Position numbers and translations under genes: made by a program. The notes beneath the pieces are model-generated. The model did no database searches. It was not told the origin of the DNA and saw nothing but the letters and a program-made list of their open reading frames with translations. From Mycolicibacterium sphagni (lineage in GTDB: Bacteria > Actinomycetota > Actinomycetes > Mycobacteriales > Mycobacteriaceae): a DNA stretch of 64,000 nucleotides. Where the stretch lies: positions 1 through 64,000 of the forward strand of contig NZ_VBSB01000006.1 of NCBI RefSeq assembly GCF_013337765.1, given 5' to 3'. Positions 48,583 through 58,129 of this stretch are shown here, in pieces (the first letter of the stretch is position 1; each line of letters opens with the position of its first letter).

Positions 48583-49752
48583 GTGTCCGAAATGGTGAGT
48601 ACCCCCCGCGTCGTCATCGATGATGAAGAGATCTTCGCCGCTCACGTCGGCGGGAAGCTGTCCGTCGCACTGAAGGCGCCGCTGGACACCCAGCGGGCGT
48701 TGTCGATTGCCTATACCCCGGGCGTAGCCCAGGTCAGCCGCGCGATCGCGTCCGACCACACCCTGGCCAAGAAGTACACCTGGGCAAATCGCCTGGTCGC
48801 GGTGATCAGCGACGGTACCGCGGTCCTCGGCCTGGGCGACATCGGTCCCGCCGCGTCGCTTCCGGTCATGGAGGGCAAGTCCGCACTGTTCAAGACGTTC
48901 GGCGGCCTGGACTCGATCCCGATCGTGCTCGACACGAAGGATCCTGACGAGATCGTCGAGACGATCATCCGGCTGCGCCCGACGTTCGGTGCCGTCAACC
49001 TCGAGGACATCTCCGCGCCCCGATGCTTCGAGATCGAGCAGCGCCTCATCGAGGCACTGGACTGCCCGGTCATGCACGACGACCAGCACGGCACCGCGAT
49101 CGTCGTCCTCGCCGCGCTGCTGGGCGCCACCAAGTTTCTCGATCGCGACATGCACGAGCTGAAGGTGGTTATGTCGGGTGCCGGGGCCGCAGGCGTCGCC
49201 TGCACAAACATCCTGCTGGCCGCGGGCATCACCGACATCACGGTGCTGGACAGCCAGGGCGTCTTGCACACCGGCCGCGACGACATGAACTCGGTCAAGG
49301 CAGAGCTGGCTACGCGGACCAACCCTCGGGGACTCACTGGCGGGATTGCCGAGGCGCTCAATGGCGCGGACGTGTTCATGGGGGTCTCGGCCGGACTTGT
49401 TCCCGAAGAACTGATCGCGACGATGACACCGGGCGGCATCGTGTTCGCGATGTCCAACCCCGATCCCGAAATCCACCCGGACGCCGCACGCAAGCACGCC
49501 GCCGTGGTCGCGACCGGGCGAAGCGACTTCCCCAACCAGATCAACAATGTTCTGGCGTTCCCGGGGGTTTTCCGCGGTGCGCTCGACGCCGGTGCTCGGC
49601 GCATCACCGAGAAGATGAAAGTCGCAGCGGCAGAGGCGATCTTCTCCGTCGTCGGCGACGATCTCGCGGCCGACCACATCGTGCCCAGTCCGCTGGATCC
49701 GCGGGTCGGGCCTGCGGTCGCTGCGGCGGTGGCCGCGGCGTCCGAAGCCTAG
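48583..49752 (+). CDS. NAD(P)-dependent malic enzyme
   Basis: A 389-residue short-form malic enzyme (malate to pyruvate + CO2). Motifs: ALSIAYTPGVAQVSRAIASD, VISDGTAVLGLGDIGPAASLPVMEGK, AVNLEDISAPRCFEIE (metal ligands), MHDDQHGTAIVVLAALLGA, Rossmann VVMSGAGAAGVACTNIL, and MSNPDPEIHPD. It lacks the C-terminal phosphotransacetylase domain of long forms. At the equivalent place M. tuberculosis carries mdh (Rv1240), a different enzyme acting on the same metabolite. GTG 48583 has a leaderless promoter; ATG three codons later is an alternative. Confidence 0.93.
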   Translation: MSEMVSTPRVVIDDEEIFAAHVGGKLSVALKAPLDTQRALSIAYTPGVAQVSRAIASDHTLAKKYTWANRLVAVISDGTAVLGLGDIGPAASLPVMEGKSALFKTFGGLDSIPIVLDTKDPDEIVETIIRLRPTFGAVNLEDISAPRCFEIEQRLIEALDCPVMHDDQHGTAIVVLAALLGATKFLDRDMHELKVVMSGAGAAGVACTNILLAAGITDITVLDSQGVLHTGRDDMNSVKAELATRTNPRGLTGGIAEALNGADVFMGVSAGLVPEELIATMTPGGIVFAMSNPDPEIHPDAARKHAAVVATGRSDFPNQINNVLAFPGVFRGALDAGARRITEKMKVAAAEAIFSVVGDDLAADHIVPSPLDPRVGPAVAAAVAAASEA

Positions 49753-49775
49753 GGCGAAACCTCTTGAGGCCGACG

Positions 49776-50615
49776 ATGTTTCGCCGGCTGGTGCTGGGAC
49801 TGCTGGCTCTGGTGGTCGTGGCGTGCGGATCCCCGCCGCCGGCTCAGTCGTTGGCGGTCGGCGCGACGGCCGACCCGGAAATGAGCCTGCTTGCGCATTT
49901 GTATGCCGCGGCACTGCGCTCCTACGGCAGTGCCGCGCATGTGCAGGTCGTCGACGATCCGTTGGTGGCACTGGATTCCGGCGCGGTCAGTGTGGTGCCA
50001 GGATTCACCGGTCGGCTGCTGGAGAAATTCGCCCCGGGTACGACGGCCAGGTCGGATTCGCAGGTGTATCGCGCGATGGTCGGGGTGCTGCCCGAAGGGG
50101 TCGCAGCCGGCGATTACACCACCTCAGCCGAGGACAAGCCCGCGCTGGCCGTCACCGATGCGACCGCCACAGCGTGGGGTAGCCGCGACCTCACCGCACT
50201 GGTGAGTCACTGCGCCGGACTGCGGGTGGGGGCTGTCTCGCACGCCCGCGGGTTGCCCACCGCGGTGGGCGACTGCACGTGGGGGCCCGTGCACGAATTC
50301 CCGGACCAGAAAACGATGTTTGCGGCGATGCGGGCCGGGGAGGTCACGGCCGCCTGGACGAGCACCGCCGACACCGGCATACCGGCTGAGCTCGTCGTGC
50401 TCGCCGACCGCAAACCCGCGCTGGTGATGGCCGAGAACATCGTGCCGCTGTATCGGCGCAACGAACTCGACCAACAGCAGGTCCGCGCGATCAACGAACT
50501 CGCCGGGGTGCTCGACACCGGGTCCCTCGCCGACATGCGCCAGCACGTCGCCGAGGGGCGCGATCCACGGTCAGTCGCCGAGGACTGGTTGTCGGCACAT
50601 CCGTTGGGCCGCTGA
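49776..50615 (+). CDS. lpqZ: Glycine-betaine-type substrate-binding lipoprotein LpqZ
   Basis: A 279-residue lipoprotein like Rv1244. Lipobox VVAC (lipidated Cys17) after a short signal peptide. The mature domain resembles OpuAC/ProX quaternary-amine binding proteins (SLAVGATADPEMSLLAHLYAAAL, VSVVPGFTGRLLEKFAPG, and a C-terminal NELDQQQVRAINELAGVLD). No permease or ATPase gene is nearby, so it may serve a distant transporter or another purpose. ATG 49776 has GAGG 6 nt before it; it lies 23 nt after the malic-enzyme stop, likely co-transcribed. Confidence 0.9.
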   Translation: MFRRLVLGLLALVVVACGSPPPAQSLAVGATADPEMSLLAHLYAAALRSYGSAAHVQVVDDPLVALDSGAVSVVPGFTGRLLEKFAPGTTARSDSQVYRAMVGVLPEGVAAGDYTTSAEDKPALAVTDATATAWGSRDLTALVSHCAGLRVGAVSHARGLPTAVGDCTWGPVHEFPDQKTMFAAMRAGEVTAAWTSTADTGIPAELVVLADRKPALVMAENIVPLYRRNELDQQQVRAINELAGVLDTGSLADMRQHVAEGRDPRSVAEDWLSAHPLGR

Positions 50616-50620
50616 CGAAT

Positions 50621-51451
50621 TCAGCGCATCGGCGGGGCGAGTTTGGGAAGCACCGTGGAGAATAGCTGCTGGTAGCCCGAGCCGGTGATCCGCACGATCA
50701 CGTCGAGGATCTTGGCGTCGGCGCCGACCAGCACCCGAGCCTTGTTCTTGCGTACCGCGTCGAGGATGATCTGGGCGGCCCGCTCCGGTGTCGTGCGGGC
50801 CAGCTTCTTGTCGAACGCCTGCGCCATCGCGGCCTGGTCGAGCCCTTCGGCGACGGTGGAATTGCGGGCGATGGCGGTCTTGATCCCGCCCGGATGCACG
50901 GTGGTCACCTTGACCGGGTGCTTGGCCAGGATCATCTCCTGGCGCAAGGCTTCGGTGAACCCGCGAACGGCGAACTTGGCCGAGTTGTAGGCGGCCTGGC
51001 CGGGCACCGAGAAGATCCCGAACAGGCTGGAGACGTTGACGACGTGGCCGTCACCGGACTCGATCAGGTAGGGCAGAAACACCTTGGTGCCGTTGACGAC
51101 GCCCCAGAAGTCGACGTCCATCACCCGCTCGATGTCCTTGTACTGGCTGATCTCGACATCACCGGAGAACGCGATGCCGGCGTTGTTGTAGATCTGGTTG
51201 ACCTTGCCGAAGTGCGCCTTGACCCCGTCGGCGTAGGCCTGGAAGGCCTCCCGTTCGGTGACGTTCAGGCGGTCTGCCTTGACGTCGACGCCGATCGACT
51301 TGAGCCGCTCCTCGGTCACCGCGAGCCCCTCGGTGTCGATATCACTGATGGCGACCTTCGCGCCGGAGCGACCCAGCTCGATCGCCAATGCCTGGCCGAT
51401 GCCCGACCCCGCCCCGGTCACCACCGCTACCTTCCCGGCAAACCCGTGCAT
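50621..51451 (-). CDS. Short-chain dehydrogenase/reductase (Rv1245c-like)
   Basis: Classical SDR, 276 residues, same length as Rv1245c. Cofactor motif VTGAGSGIGQAL (12-21), acidic DIDTEG after strand 2 suggesting NAD preference, NNAGIAFSG, catalytic Ser of VNVSSLFG (about 141), and Tyr155-x3-Lys159 (YNSAK). The substrate is unknown. ATG 51451 has CGAGGAG upstream. It is convergent with lpqZ (5-nt gap) and divergent from the DUF732 gene. Confidence 0.92.
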   Translation of the reverse strand: MHGFAGKVAVVTGAGSGIGQALAIELGRSGAKVAISDIDTEGLAVTEERLKSIGVDVKADRLNVTEREAFQAYADGVKAHFGKVNQIYNNAGIAFSGDVEISQYKDIERVMDVDFWGVVNGTKVFLPYLIESGDGHVVNVSSLFGIFSVPGQAAYNSAKFAVRGFTEALRQEMILAKHPVKVTTVHPGGIKTAIARNSTVAEGLDQAAMAQAFDKKLARTTPERAAQIILDAVRKNKARVLVGADAKILDVIVRITGSGYQQLFSTVLPKLAPPMR

Positions 51452-51494
51452 GAACGCTCCTCGGAGTTGTTTGACGTGTGTTTAGTGGGACCAA

Positions 51495-51534
51495 GGGTAT
51501 CGGGCTACCCCCCGCGGGTAACAGGGGGATACCC
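51495..51534. promoter_or_regulatory. Clustered GGGTA/TACCC inverted repeats
   Basis: In the 101-bp divergent gap between the SDR and DUF732 genes, GGGTATC (51495-51501) is inverted as GATACCC (51528-51534). Nested inside, TACCC (51506-51510) is inverted as GGGTA (51516-51520). Four half-sites within 40 bp suggest an operator for both genes, or a cruciform/hairpin. Confidence 0.5.
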
Positions 51535-51552
51535 GTCCGCGATGCTTAGTGC

Positions 51553-51927
51553 ATGATGTTTCGCCGGATTTCCAGCGCCGCGGCCGTTGCCGGTTTGATC
51601 GCCGGCGCGATGGCGCTGGCGGCGCCTGCCCAGGCCGACACCAGCACCGACGACTTCCTGAATGCGCTGAGCAGCGCCGGCATCACCGGGATCGATCCGG
51701 GGCAGGCCGTTGAGCTGGGCCAGTCGATCTGCCCGCTGCTGGCAGACCGCAGCCAGAACACCGCCGATATCGCGTCCACCGTCGCCGACCGCCTGGGCCG
51801 GCCGCTCGGCCCGGCCACCATGTTCACCGGCCTCGCGGTCTCGTTCCTCTGCCCGCGCGCCGTGCAGGACTTGGCCAACGGCCAGACGCCGATCCCGCTG
51901 CCGTTGCTGGGCAACCTCGGTTTTTAG
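51553..51927 (+). CDS. DUF732 secreted protein
   Basis: A 124-residue mycobacterial DUF732 protein: signal peptide (VAGLIAGAMALAAPAQA, cleavage about residue 28), then TSTDDFLNALSSAGITGIDPGQAVELGQSICPLL with the first conserved Cys and a second in VSFLCPRAV. It is a compact helical domain with one predicted disulphide. The exact role is unknown. It has a hydrophobic C terminus, IPLPLLGNLGF. Confidence 0.87.
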   Translation: MMFRRISSAAAVAGLIAGAMALAAPAQADTSTDDFLNALSSAGITGIDPGQAVELGQSICPLLADRSQNTADIASTVADRLGRPLGPATMFTGLAVSFLCPRAVQDLANGQTPIPLPLLGNLGF

Positions 51928-52052
51928 CTGCGCGCCGGTCCGAGGAGGTTCTAGCGTCCCTTCATGGCCATTGAGCTAGCCTGCGAGGCCGATATCGGCT
52001 GCGCGGCGTATCGAACCGCACAGTGGCATGCCGAGCGCTCGAGTGTGGGGGT

Positions 52053-52084
52053 CATGTACGCGAAATTGCGATTTCGCGTACATG
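52053..52084. terminator. Perfect 14-bp hairpin terminator between DUF732 and kgd
   Basis: CATGTACGCGAAAT (52053-52066) and ATTTCGCGTACATG (52071-52084) are exact inverted repeats around TGCG. It sits in the 189-bp convergent gap, 33 bp from the kgd stop. There is no poly-U, but the stem is long, so it can end transcription from both sides. The remaining gap sequence shows no gene. Confidence 0.8.
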
Positions 52085-52116
52085 GGACCCACGGTCGGCG
52101 CCGTTCGGCTAGGACC

Positions 52117-55100
52117 TCAGCCGAACGCCTCGTCGACGATGTCCTGCTGCTCGACGGCGTGCACCTTCGACGAGCCCGACGACGGCGCCGACATCGCGCG
52201 GCGCGAGATCCGCTTGATGCCGGTCAGTTTCTCCGGCAACAACTCTGGCAGGGTCAGCCCGAATGTCGGCCAGGCACCCTGGTTGGCCGGCTCCTCCTGC
52301 ACCCAGAAGAACTCTCGTGCATTCGGATAGCTGTCCAGCGTGTTGCTCAGCCGTCGCTTGGGCAGCGGCGCCAGTTGCTCGATACGCACGATCGCGACGT
52401 CCTCGCGCTTGTCCTTCTCCTTGCGCGCGGCCAGTTCGTAGTAGATCTTGCCGCTGGTCAACAGGATTCGGGTGACCTTGTCGCGGTCGCCCTCGCCGTC
52501 GGTGTAGGTCGGCTCTTCCATGATCGACCGGAACTTCTGCTCGGTGAAGTCCCGAATGTCGCTGACCGCAGCCTTGTTGCGCAGCATCGACTTCGGCGTG
52601 AACACGATCAGCGGACGGTGTACCCCGTCCAGGCCGTGGCGGCGCAGCAGGTGGAAATAGTTCGCCGGGGTCGACGGCAACGCGATCGTCATCGAGCCCT
52701 CCGCCCACAGCTGCAGGAACCGCTCGATGCGGCCCGAGGTGTGGTCGGGCCCTTGGCCTTCGTGGCCGTGCGGCAGCAGCAGCACCACGTCGGAGAGCTG
52801 GCCCCATTTGGCCTCACCGGAGCTGATGAACTCGTCGATGATCGACTGCGCACCGTTGACGAAGTCACCGAACTGCGCCTCCCACAGCACCAGCGCATCG
52901 GGATTGCCCACCGAATAGCCGTATTCGAAGCCCACTGCCGCGTACTCCGACAGTGCCGAGTCGTACACCTCCAGTTTGCCGCCGGTCGGTGTGCCGTCGG
53001 GATTGATCGTCAACAGGTCCAGCGGGGTGAACTCCGCGCCGGTCTTGCGGTCGATGATCACCGAGTGCCGCTGGGTGAACGTGCCGCGACGGGTGTCCTG
53101 GCCGGAGAACCGGATCAGCTTGCCCTCGGCCAAAAATGTTCCCAGCGCCAGCAATTCGCCAAACGCCCAGTCGACCTTGCCTTCGTAGGCCATCTCGCGG
53201 CGCTTCTCCAGCACCGGCTTGACGCGCGGGTGCACATTGAAGCCCTCGGGGAACGCCAGGTGCGCATCGCCGATGCGGGCCAGCAGCGCCTTGTCCACCG
53301 CGGTGGTCATGCCGCGGGGGATCATCTGGTCTTCCTCGACCGACTCGCTGGGTTCGATAGCGACCTTTTCCAGCTCGCGAACCTCGTTGAACACCCGCTC
53401 CAGCTGGCCCTGGTAGTCGCGCAGCGCGTCCTCGGCCTCTTTCATCGAGATGTCGCCGCGGCCGATCAGGCTTTCGGTGTAGGTCTTGCGCACGCCACGC
53501 TTGGTGTCGATGACGTCGTACATGTAGGGCTGGGTCATCGATGGGTCGTCACCTTCGTTGTGCCCGCGACGGCGGTAGCACAGCATGTCGATGATGACGT
53601 CCTTCTTGAACTTCTGCCGGAAGTCCACCGCCAGCCGCGCCACCCACACACACGCCTCCGGGTCGTCGCCGTTGACGTGGAAGATGGGCGCTCCCACCAT
53701 CTTTGCGACGTCCGTGCAATACTCCGAGCTGCGTGAGTCTTGCGGCGAGGTAGTGAAGCCGATCTGGTTGTTGACGATCATGTGGATCGTGCCGCCGGTG
53801 CGGTAGCCGCGCAGCAGCGCCAGGTTCAGCGTCTCGGCCACCACGCCCTGACCGGCGAAGGCCGCATCGCCGTGCAGCATCATCGGCATCACAGTGAAGC
53901 CGTCGTCGCCGGTGCCCTTGTCGAGCAGGTCCTGCTTGGCCCGGACGATGCCCTCCATCACCGGGTCGACGGCCTCGAGGTGCGAGGGGTTGGCGGTCAG
54001 CGACACCTGAATGTCGTTGTCGCCGAACATCTGGATGTAATTGCCGCTCGCACCCAGGTGGTACTTGACGTCACCGGAGCCGTGCGCCTGTGACGGGTTC
54101 AGGTTGCCCTCGAACTCGCTGAAGATCTGCGAATAGGGCTTGCCGACGATATTGGCCAGCACGTTGAGCCGGCCGCGGTGCGGCATACCGATCACGACCT
54201 CGTCCTGGGCATGCTCGGCAGCCTGGTCGATGGCCGCATCCATCATCGGGATGACGGTCTCGGCACCCTCGAGTGAAAAGCGCTTCTGGCCAACGTATTT
54301 GGTCTGCAGAAAGGTCTCGAAGGCCTCGGCGGCATTCAGCTTGGACAGCACGTACTTCTGCTGGGCGACCGTCGGGCCCTCGTGCTTGACCTCGATGCGC
54401 TCCTGCAGCCACTTCTGCTGTTCGGGCTCGAGGACGTGGGTGTACTCGACGCCGATGTGGCGGCAGTAGGCATCGCGCAGCAGCCCGAGCACGTCGCGCA
54501 GCTTCTTGTATTCCTTGCCGGCGAACCCGTCGACCTTGAAGACCCGGTCGAGGTCCCACAGCGTCAGGCCGTGGGTGTTGACGTCCAGGTCGGGATGGCT
54601 GCGGAAGCGCGTCTTGTCCAGCCGCAGCGGGTCGATATCGGCCATCAGGTGACCGCGATTGCGGTAAGCCGCAATCAGTTCCATGACCCGGGCGTTCTTG
54701 TCGACGATCGAGTCGGGGTTGTCGGTGCGCCAGCGGACCGGCTCGTAGGGGATGCCCAGCTCGAAGAAGATCTCGTCGAAGAAGTCGTCGGAGAGCAGCA
54801 GGCCGTGGATCGTGCGCAGGAAATCGCCGGACTCCGCGCCCTGAATGATGCGGTGATCGTAGGTCGACGTCAGCGTGATCACCTTGCCGATGCCCAACTC
54901 GGCGATGCGCTCCTCACTGGCGCCCTGGAACTCCGCCGGGTACTCCATCGCGCCGGCGCCGATGATCGCGCCCTGGCCGGCCATCAGCCGGGGCACCGAG
55001 TGCACGGTGCCGATGGTGCCGGGGTTGGTCAGCGAGATCGTCACACCGGCGAAGTCCTCGGCGGTCAGCTTGCCGTCGCGGGCGCGTCGCACGATGTCCT

Positions 55101-55821
55101 CGTAAGCAGCGATGAACTGGCCGAACCGCATGGTCTCGCAGTTCTTGATCGCGGCGACAACGAGCGAGCGCTTACCGTCCTTGCCCTGCAGGTCGATGGC
55201 CAGGCCCAGATTGGTGTGCTCGGGGGTGACCGCGTTGGGCTTGCCGTCGATCTCGGCGTAGTGGCGGTTCATGTTGGGGAACGACTTGACCGCCTGCACG
55301 ATCGCGTAGCCCAGCAGGTGCGTGAAGGACACCTTGCCGCCGCGAGTCCGCTTGAGGTGGTTGTTGACGACGATGCGGTTGTCGATCATCAGCTTCGCCG
55401 GGATGGCCCGCACGCTGGTCGCGGTGGGGATCTCCAGCGAGGTGTTCATGTTCTTGACGACGGCGGCCGCCGCGCCTCGCAACACCTGCGTCTCTTCGCC
55501 GCTGTCCGCGGAAGCCGGTGCGGCCTTCGGAGCCGGTGCGGCCTTGGGGGCCGGGGCAGCCGGTGCGGCGGCACCGTTGCCCGCAGGCGCGGTCTTGGCC
55601 GGGGCGGGAGCCGGTGCGGGTGCCGGTTCCGGCGGCGATACCGGAGCCGCGGCCGGCTGGCCGTTGCCGACGGCGATCGACTCGGTGGTCGGCTCGGGGT
55701 TGTAGTCGACCAGGAACTCGTGCCAACTCTCATCGACCGAGGAGGGGTCGTCGCGGAACTTGCGGTACATCTCCTCGACAAGCCATTCGTTCTGGCCGAA
55801 TGGTGAACTAGTACTGCTCAC
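52117..55821 (-). CDS. kgd: Multifunctional 2-oxoglutarate metabolism enzyme Kgd
   Basis: A 1234-residue fusion acting as 2-oxoglutarate dehydrogenase E1, 2-oxoglutarate decarboxylase and 2-hydroxy-3-oxoadipate synthase, with an attached E2 (succinyltransferase) catalytic domain. Residues 1-45 hold [19 protein letters not shown], which contacts GarA/partners in the family. About 46-100 is an Ala/Pro linker. The acyltransferase domain (about 110-340) ends with the catalytic-type [16 protein letters not shown]. The ThDP E1 domain contains [29 protein letters not shown], and ends [21 protein letters not shown] 55821 was chosen because SSPFGQNEW matches the Rv1248c N terminus. Confidence 0.97.
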   Translation of the reverse strand: MSSTSSPFGQNEWLVEEMYRKFRDDPSSVDESWHEFLVDYNPEPTTESIAVGNGQPAAAPVSPPEPAPAPAPAPAKTAPAGNGAAAPAAPAPKAAPAPKAAPASADSGEETQVLRGAAAAVVKNMNTSLEIPTATSVRAIPAKLMIDNRIVVNNHLKRTRGGKVSFTHLLGYAIVQAVKSFPNMNRHYAEIDGKPNAVTPEHTNLGLAIDLQGKDGKRSLVVAAIKNCETMRFGQFIAAYEDIVRRARDGKLTAEDFAGVTISLTNPGTIGTVHSVPRLMAGQGAIIGAGAMEYPAEFQGASEERIAELGIGKVITLTSTYDHRIIQGAESGDFLRTIHGLLLSDDFFDEIFFELGIPYEPVRWRTDNPDSIVDKNARVMELIAAYRNRGHLMADIDPLRLDKTRFRSHPDLDVNTHGLTLWDLDRVFKVDGFAGKEYKKLRDVLGLLRDAYCRHIGVEYTHVLEPEQQKWLQERIEVKHEGPTVAQQKYVLSKLNAAEAFETFLQTKYVGQKRFSLEGAETVIPMMDAAIDQAAEHAQDEVVIGMPHRGRLNVLANIVGKPYSQIFSEFEGNLNPSQAHGSGDVKYHLGASGNYIQMFGDNDIQVSLTANPSHLEAVDPVMEGIVRAKQDLLDKGTGDDGFTVMPMMLHGDAAFAGQGVVAETLNLALLRGYRTGGTIHMIVNNQIGFTTSPQDSRSSEYCTDVAKMVGAPIFHVNGDDPEACVWVARLAVDFRQKFKKDVIIDMLCYRRRGHNEGDDPSMTQPYMYDVIDTKRGVRKTYTESLIGRGDISMKEAEDALRDYQGQLERVFNEVRELEKVAIEPSESVEEDQMIPRGMTTAVDKALLARIGDAHLAFPEGFNVHPRVKPVLEKRREMAYEGKVDWAFGELLALGTFLAEGKLIRFSGQDTRRGTFTQRHSVIIDRKTGAEFTPLDLLTINPDGTPTGGKLEVYDSALSEYAAVGFEYGYSVGNPDALVLWEAQFGDFVNGAQSIIDEFISSGEAKWGQLSDVVLLLPHGHEGQGPDHTSGRIERFLQLWAEGSMTIALPSTPANYFHLLRRHGLDGVHRPLIVFTPKSMLRNKAAVSDIRDFTEQKFRSIMEEPTYTDGEGDRDKVTRILLTSGKIYYELAARKEKDKREDVAIVRIEQLAPLPKRRLSNTLDSYPNAREFFWVQEEPANQGAWPTFGLTLPELLPEKLTGIKRISRRAMSAPSSGSSKVHAVEQQDIVDEAFG

Positions 55822-56002
55822 GGCAGTTGCTCGCCTCAATTCCTTCGTCCGGGCAAGCCGCGCTTGGACGGTTTGCCCCCACTTTTGTGCCCCGACACAT
55901 GGCCGCCGCCTAAAAGGCTAACTCTTCTCACGCGTTCCCGAAGCACGTCAGCACCTTGCCCGTAGCTGGTGCGACGACCGGTCGACAGACGTCGTCGAAC
56001 GG

Positions 56003-56743
56003 CTATCGTCCCGGCTCGATCGCAGGCAGCAGGTGCAGGCTGACCGGCCACCGGGCCGGCGCGGGCCCAAACGCTGTGCGGGCATTGTTCACTATCTTTT
56101 TGCCCATCATTCGGTTGCCGCCGCCACCGACCACAGCGCCGATGCCAACGGGCAGCATTTTGCCGAACGCCATCACCGAGCGCTTGAGCGCGTACCGCTT
56201 GACGAAGTACCGCATCAGGCGCGTGTTGAGTTGTGACAACGCCGGCAGCGGCAGCATCTCGGCACTCTCAGCCAGCCACGCGCCGCTGGTGCGGCCCGGG
56301 CCGAGCAGGTCACCGATGGCACCCTTGCTCTCGTCGCCGACGAGCACGGCCAGCACCAGCGCCCGACGACGCTCCCGCTGCTCGAGCGGAATGCCGTGGA
56401 CCTCGGCGATCGCCAGCACGAACACCGCGGTGGCCTCCAGGAACACCACCGTCTCGCCGGCCACCGCAGACAATGCGGCCAGCGTGCCGATACCGGGAAC
56501 CGCCGCAGCCGAACCGACGGCGGCACCGCTGGCCATCACCGCGGCCAGATAGCGTGTCTCGAGCTTGGTGACGATATCGGCGGGGGTTGCCTCGGGGTTG
56601 GATCGGCGCAGCCGGGTGACGTATGCCTTGACCGCTGGTGCCTGCACACGCGTGCTGCGCTCGATGATCTGGGAGAGCACCCGCGCCGACGTCGTCGCGT
56701 CGTCATCGACCCTCGCCGGCAAGTGCTCTCGACGGACCTTCAT
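56003..56743 (-). CDS. Hypothetical protein, EcsC-like (Rv1249c-like)
   Basis: A 246-residue protein matching Rv1249c. It has a helical region with a hydrophobic, Gly/Ala-rich centre (SGAAVGSAAAVPGIGTLAALSAVAGETVVFLEATAVFVLAIAEVHG) as in EcsC-type proteins, and a second Gly-rich stretch (LPVGIGAVVGGGGNRMMGK) near the C terminus. It is probably membrane-associated. The function is unknown. ATG 56743 has GGAAGG 8 nt upstream. It stands upstream of kgd on the same strand, but 181 bp apart; the gap shows no gene and probably carries the kgd promoter. Confidence 0.82.
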   Translation of the reverse strand: MKVRREHLPARVDDDATTSARVLSQIIERSTRVQAPAVKAYVTRLRRSNPEATPADIVTKLETRYLAAVMASGAAVGSAAAVPGIGTLAALSAVAGETVVFLEATAVFVLAIAEVHGIPLEQRERRRALVLAVLVGDESKGAIGDLLGPGRTSGAWLAESAEMLPLPALSQLNTRLMRYFVKRYALKRSVMAFGKMLPVGIGAVVGGGGNRMMGKKIVNNARTAFGPAPARWPVSLHLLPAIEPGR

Positions 56744-56878
56744 GGGCGTGCCTTCCTGCTCGTGCCTCCAGGCTAACGAACGACCACACAGGAAACGTGC
56801 CCTGCGGTGATCCCGGTCACCGCGGGTCGGATCGCCGCAGGAGGAACAAATATTGAGTGGCGCGCGCTGTGGGTGGGC

Positions 56879-58129
56879 ATGGCAACATCCCGCACTGTGA
56901 GTGCCACCCAAAACCCGACGGCCGAGACCGCGGTGGTGGCAGCTCCCAGCCAGCTGCGGATGATCGTCGTGCTGGGCGCGATGGTGGCGTTGGGGCCGCT
57001 GACCATCGATATGTACCTGCCCGCGCTGCCGCGGATCGCCAGCGAGCTCGGGGTGTCCTCCTCGGTGGCGCAGCTGACGCTGACCGGCACGTTGGCGGGT
57101 CTGGCGTTGGGGCAGCTCATCGTCGGCCCGCTGTCGGACTCCCTGGGCCGTCGCCGCCCGTTGATGGCGGGCATCGTCTTACACATGCTGGCCTCGGTGC
57201 TGTGCCTGTTCGCACCGAACATCGAGGTGCTCAGCGTGGCGCGCGGGCTGCAGGGGATGGGCGCTGCGGCCGCGATGGTGGTGGCCGTCGCCGTCGTCGG
57301 TGACCTGTTCGACGACAGCGAGGCCGCCACGGTCATGTCGCGGCTGATGCTGGTGCTCGGAGTGGCGCCGATCGTCGCGCCGTCGCTAGGTGCGGCGGTG
57401 TTGCTCAAGGCGTCCTGGCACTGGGTGTTCGCCGGGCTGATCGTGTTGGCCGGTGCGCTGCTCGTGGTCGCGGCGCTCGCGCTGCCGGAAACCCTTCCGC
57501 GGGCCAACCGACTCCCGCTGAAGGTCCGGTCGATCGCGTCGACCTACCTGATGCTGCTGCGCGATCTGCGTTTCGTCATCCTGGTCCTGGTGGGTGCGCT
57601 CGGGATGGCCGGGCTGTTCGCCTACATCGCCGGTGCCGCGTTCGTCCTACAGGGCCGGCACGGGCTCGATCAGCAGACCTTCGCGCTGGTGTTCGGCGCG
57701 GGCGCGATCGCCTTTGTCGCGGCCACCCAACTCAATGTCGTGCTGCTGCGCCGGTTCTCACCCCAGCGCATTCTGGTGGGAGCACTGTCGTTGGGCACCG
57801 TCATCGGTGCGGTGTTCATCGCCCTGTCGGTGACTCACACCGGCGGCATTTACGGCTTCCTGGTCCCCGTCTGGGCCGTCCTGGCGATGATGGGCTTCGT
57901 CATCCCCAATGCTCCCGCGGTCGCACTCTCGCGCCACCACGAAGCCTCCGGAACCGCCGCCGCGCTCCTGGGTGCCGCGCAGTTCACCGTTGGTGCGGTG
58001 ATCGCGCCCGTGGTGGGCCTGATGGGCAACGACGAGGTCGCACTGTCGATCGTCATGACCGCGGGCGTCGCCATCGCACTGCTGGCGCTGCTGGCAGTCG
58101 GCACCGACGAGAGTGGTGAAGCCGGCTAG
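56879..58129 (+). CDS. Bcr/CflA-family MFS drug exporter
   Basis: A 416-residue, 12-TM major facilitator of the Bcr/CflA drug:H+ antiporter group. Signature near helix 1: IDMYLPALPRIASELG; the loop between helices 2 and 3 has GPLSDSLGRRRPLMAGI (motif A); motif C-like LVLGVAPIVAPSLGAAVL. ATG 56879 was chosen as the first Met before the helix; a good GGAGGAA stands 5 nt before an in-frame ATT (56852), so a longer form cannot be excluded. It is convergent with the baeRF gene, overlapping it by 4 nt. Confidence 0.88.
   Translation: MATSRTVSATQNPTAETAVVAAPSQLRMIVVLGAMVALGPLTIDMYLPALPRIASELGVSSSVAQLTLTGTLAGLALGQLIVGPLSDSLGRRRPLMAGIVLHMLASVLCLFAPNIEVLSVARGLQGMGAAAAMVVAVAVVGDLFDDSEAATVMSRLMLVLGVAPIVAPSLGAAVLLKASWHWVFAGLIVLAGALLVVAALALPETLPRANRLPLKVRSIASTYLMLLRDLRFVILVLVGALGMAGLFAYIAGAAFVLQGRHGLDQQTFALVFGAGAIAFVAATQLNVVLLRRFSPQRILVGALSLGTVIGAVFIALSVTHTGGIYGFLVPVWAVLAMMGFVIPNAPAVALSRHHEASGTAAALLGAAQFTVGAVIAPVVGLMGNDEVALSIVMTAGVAIALLALLAVGTDESGEAG

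Noticed and set aside
51452..51552. SigF promoter from the GGGTAT motif upstream of the DUF732 gene.
   Set aside because: GTTT elements are present but 11 or 22 nt from GGGTAT, not the 15-17 nt required.
51964..53736. A 590-codon plus-strand frame opposite the 3' part of kgd.
   Set aside because: Antisense to conserved Kgd sequence; the translation is rich in Arg/Gln/His without any recognisable fold.
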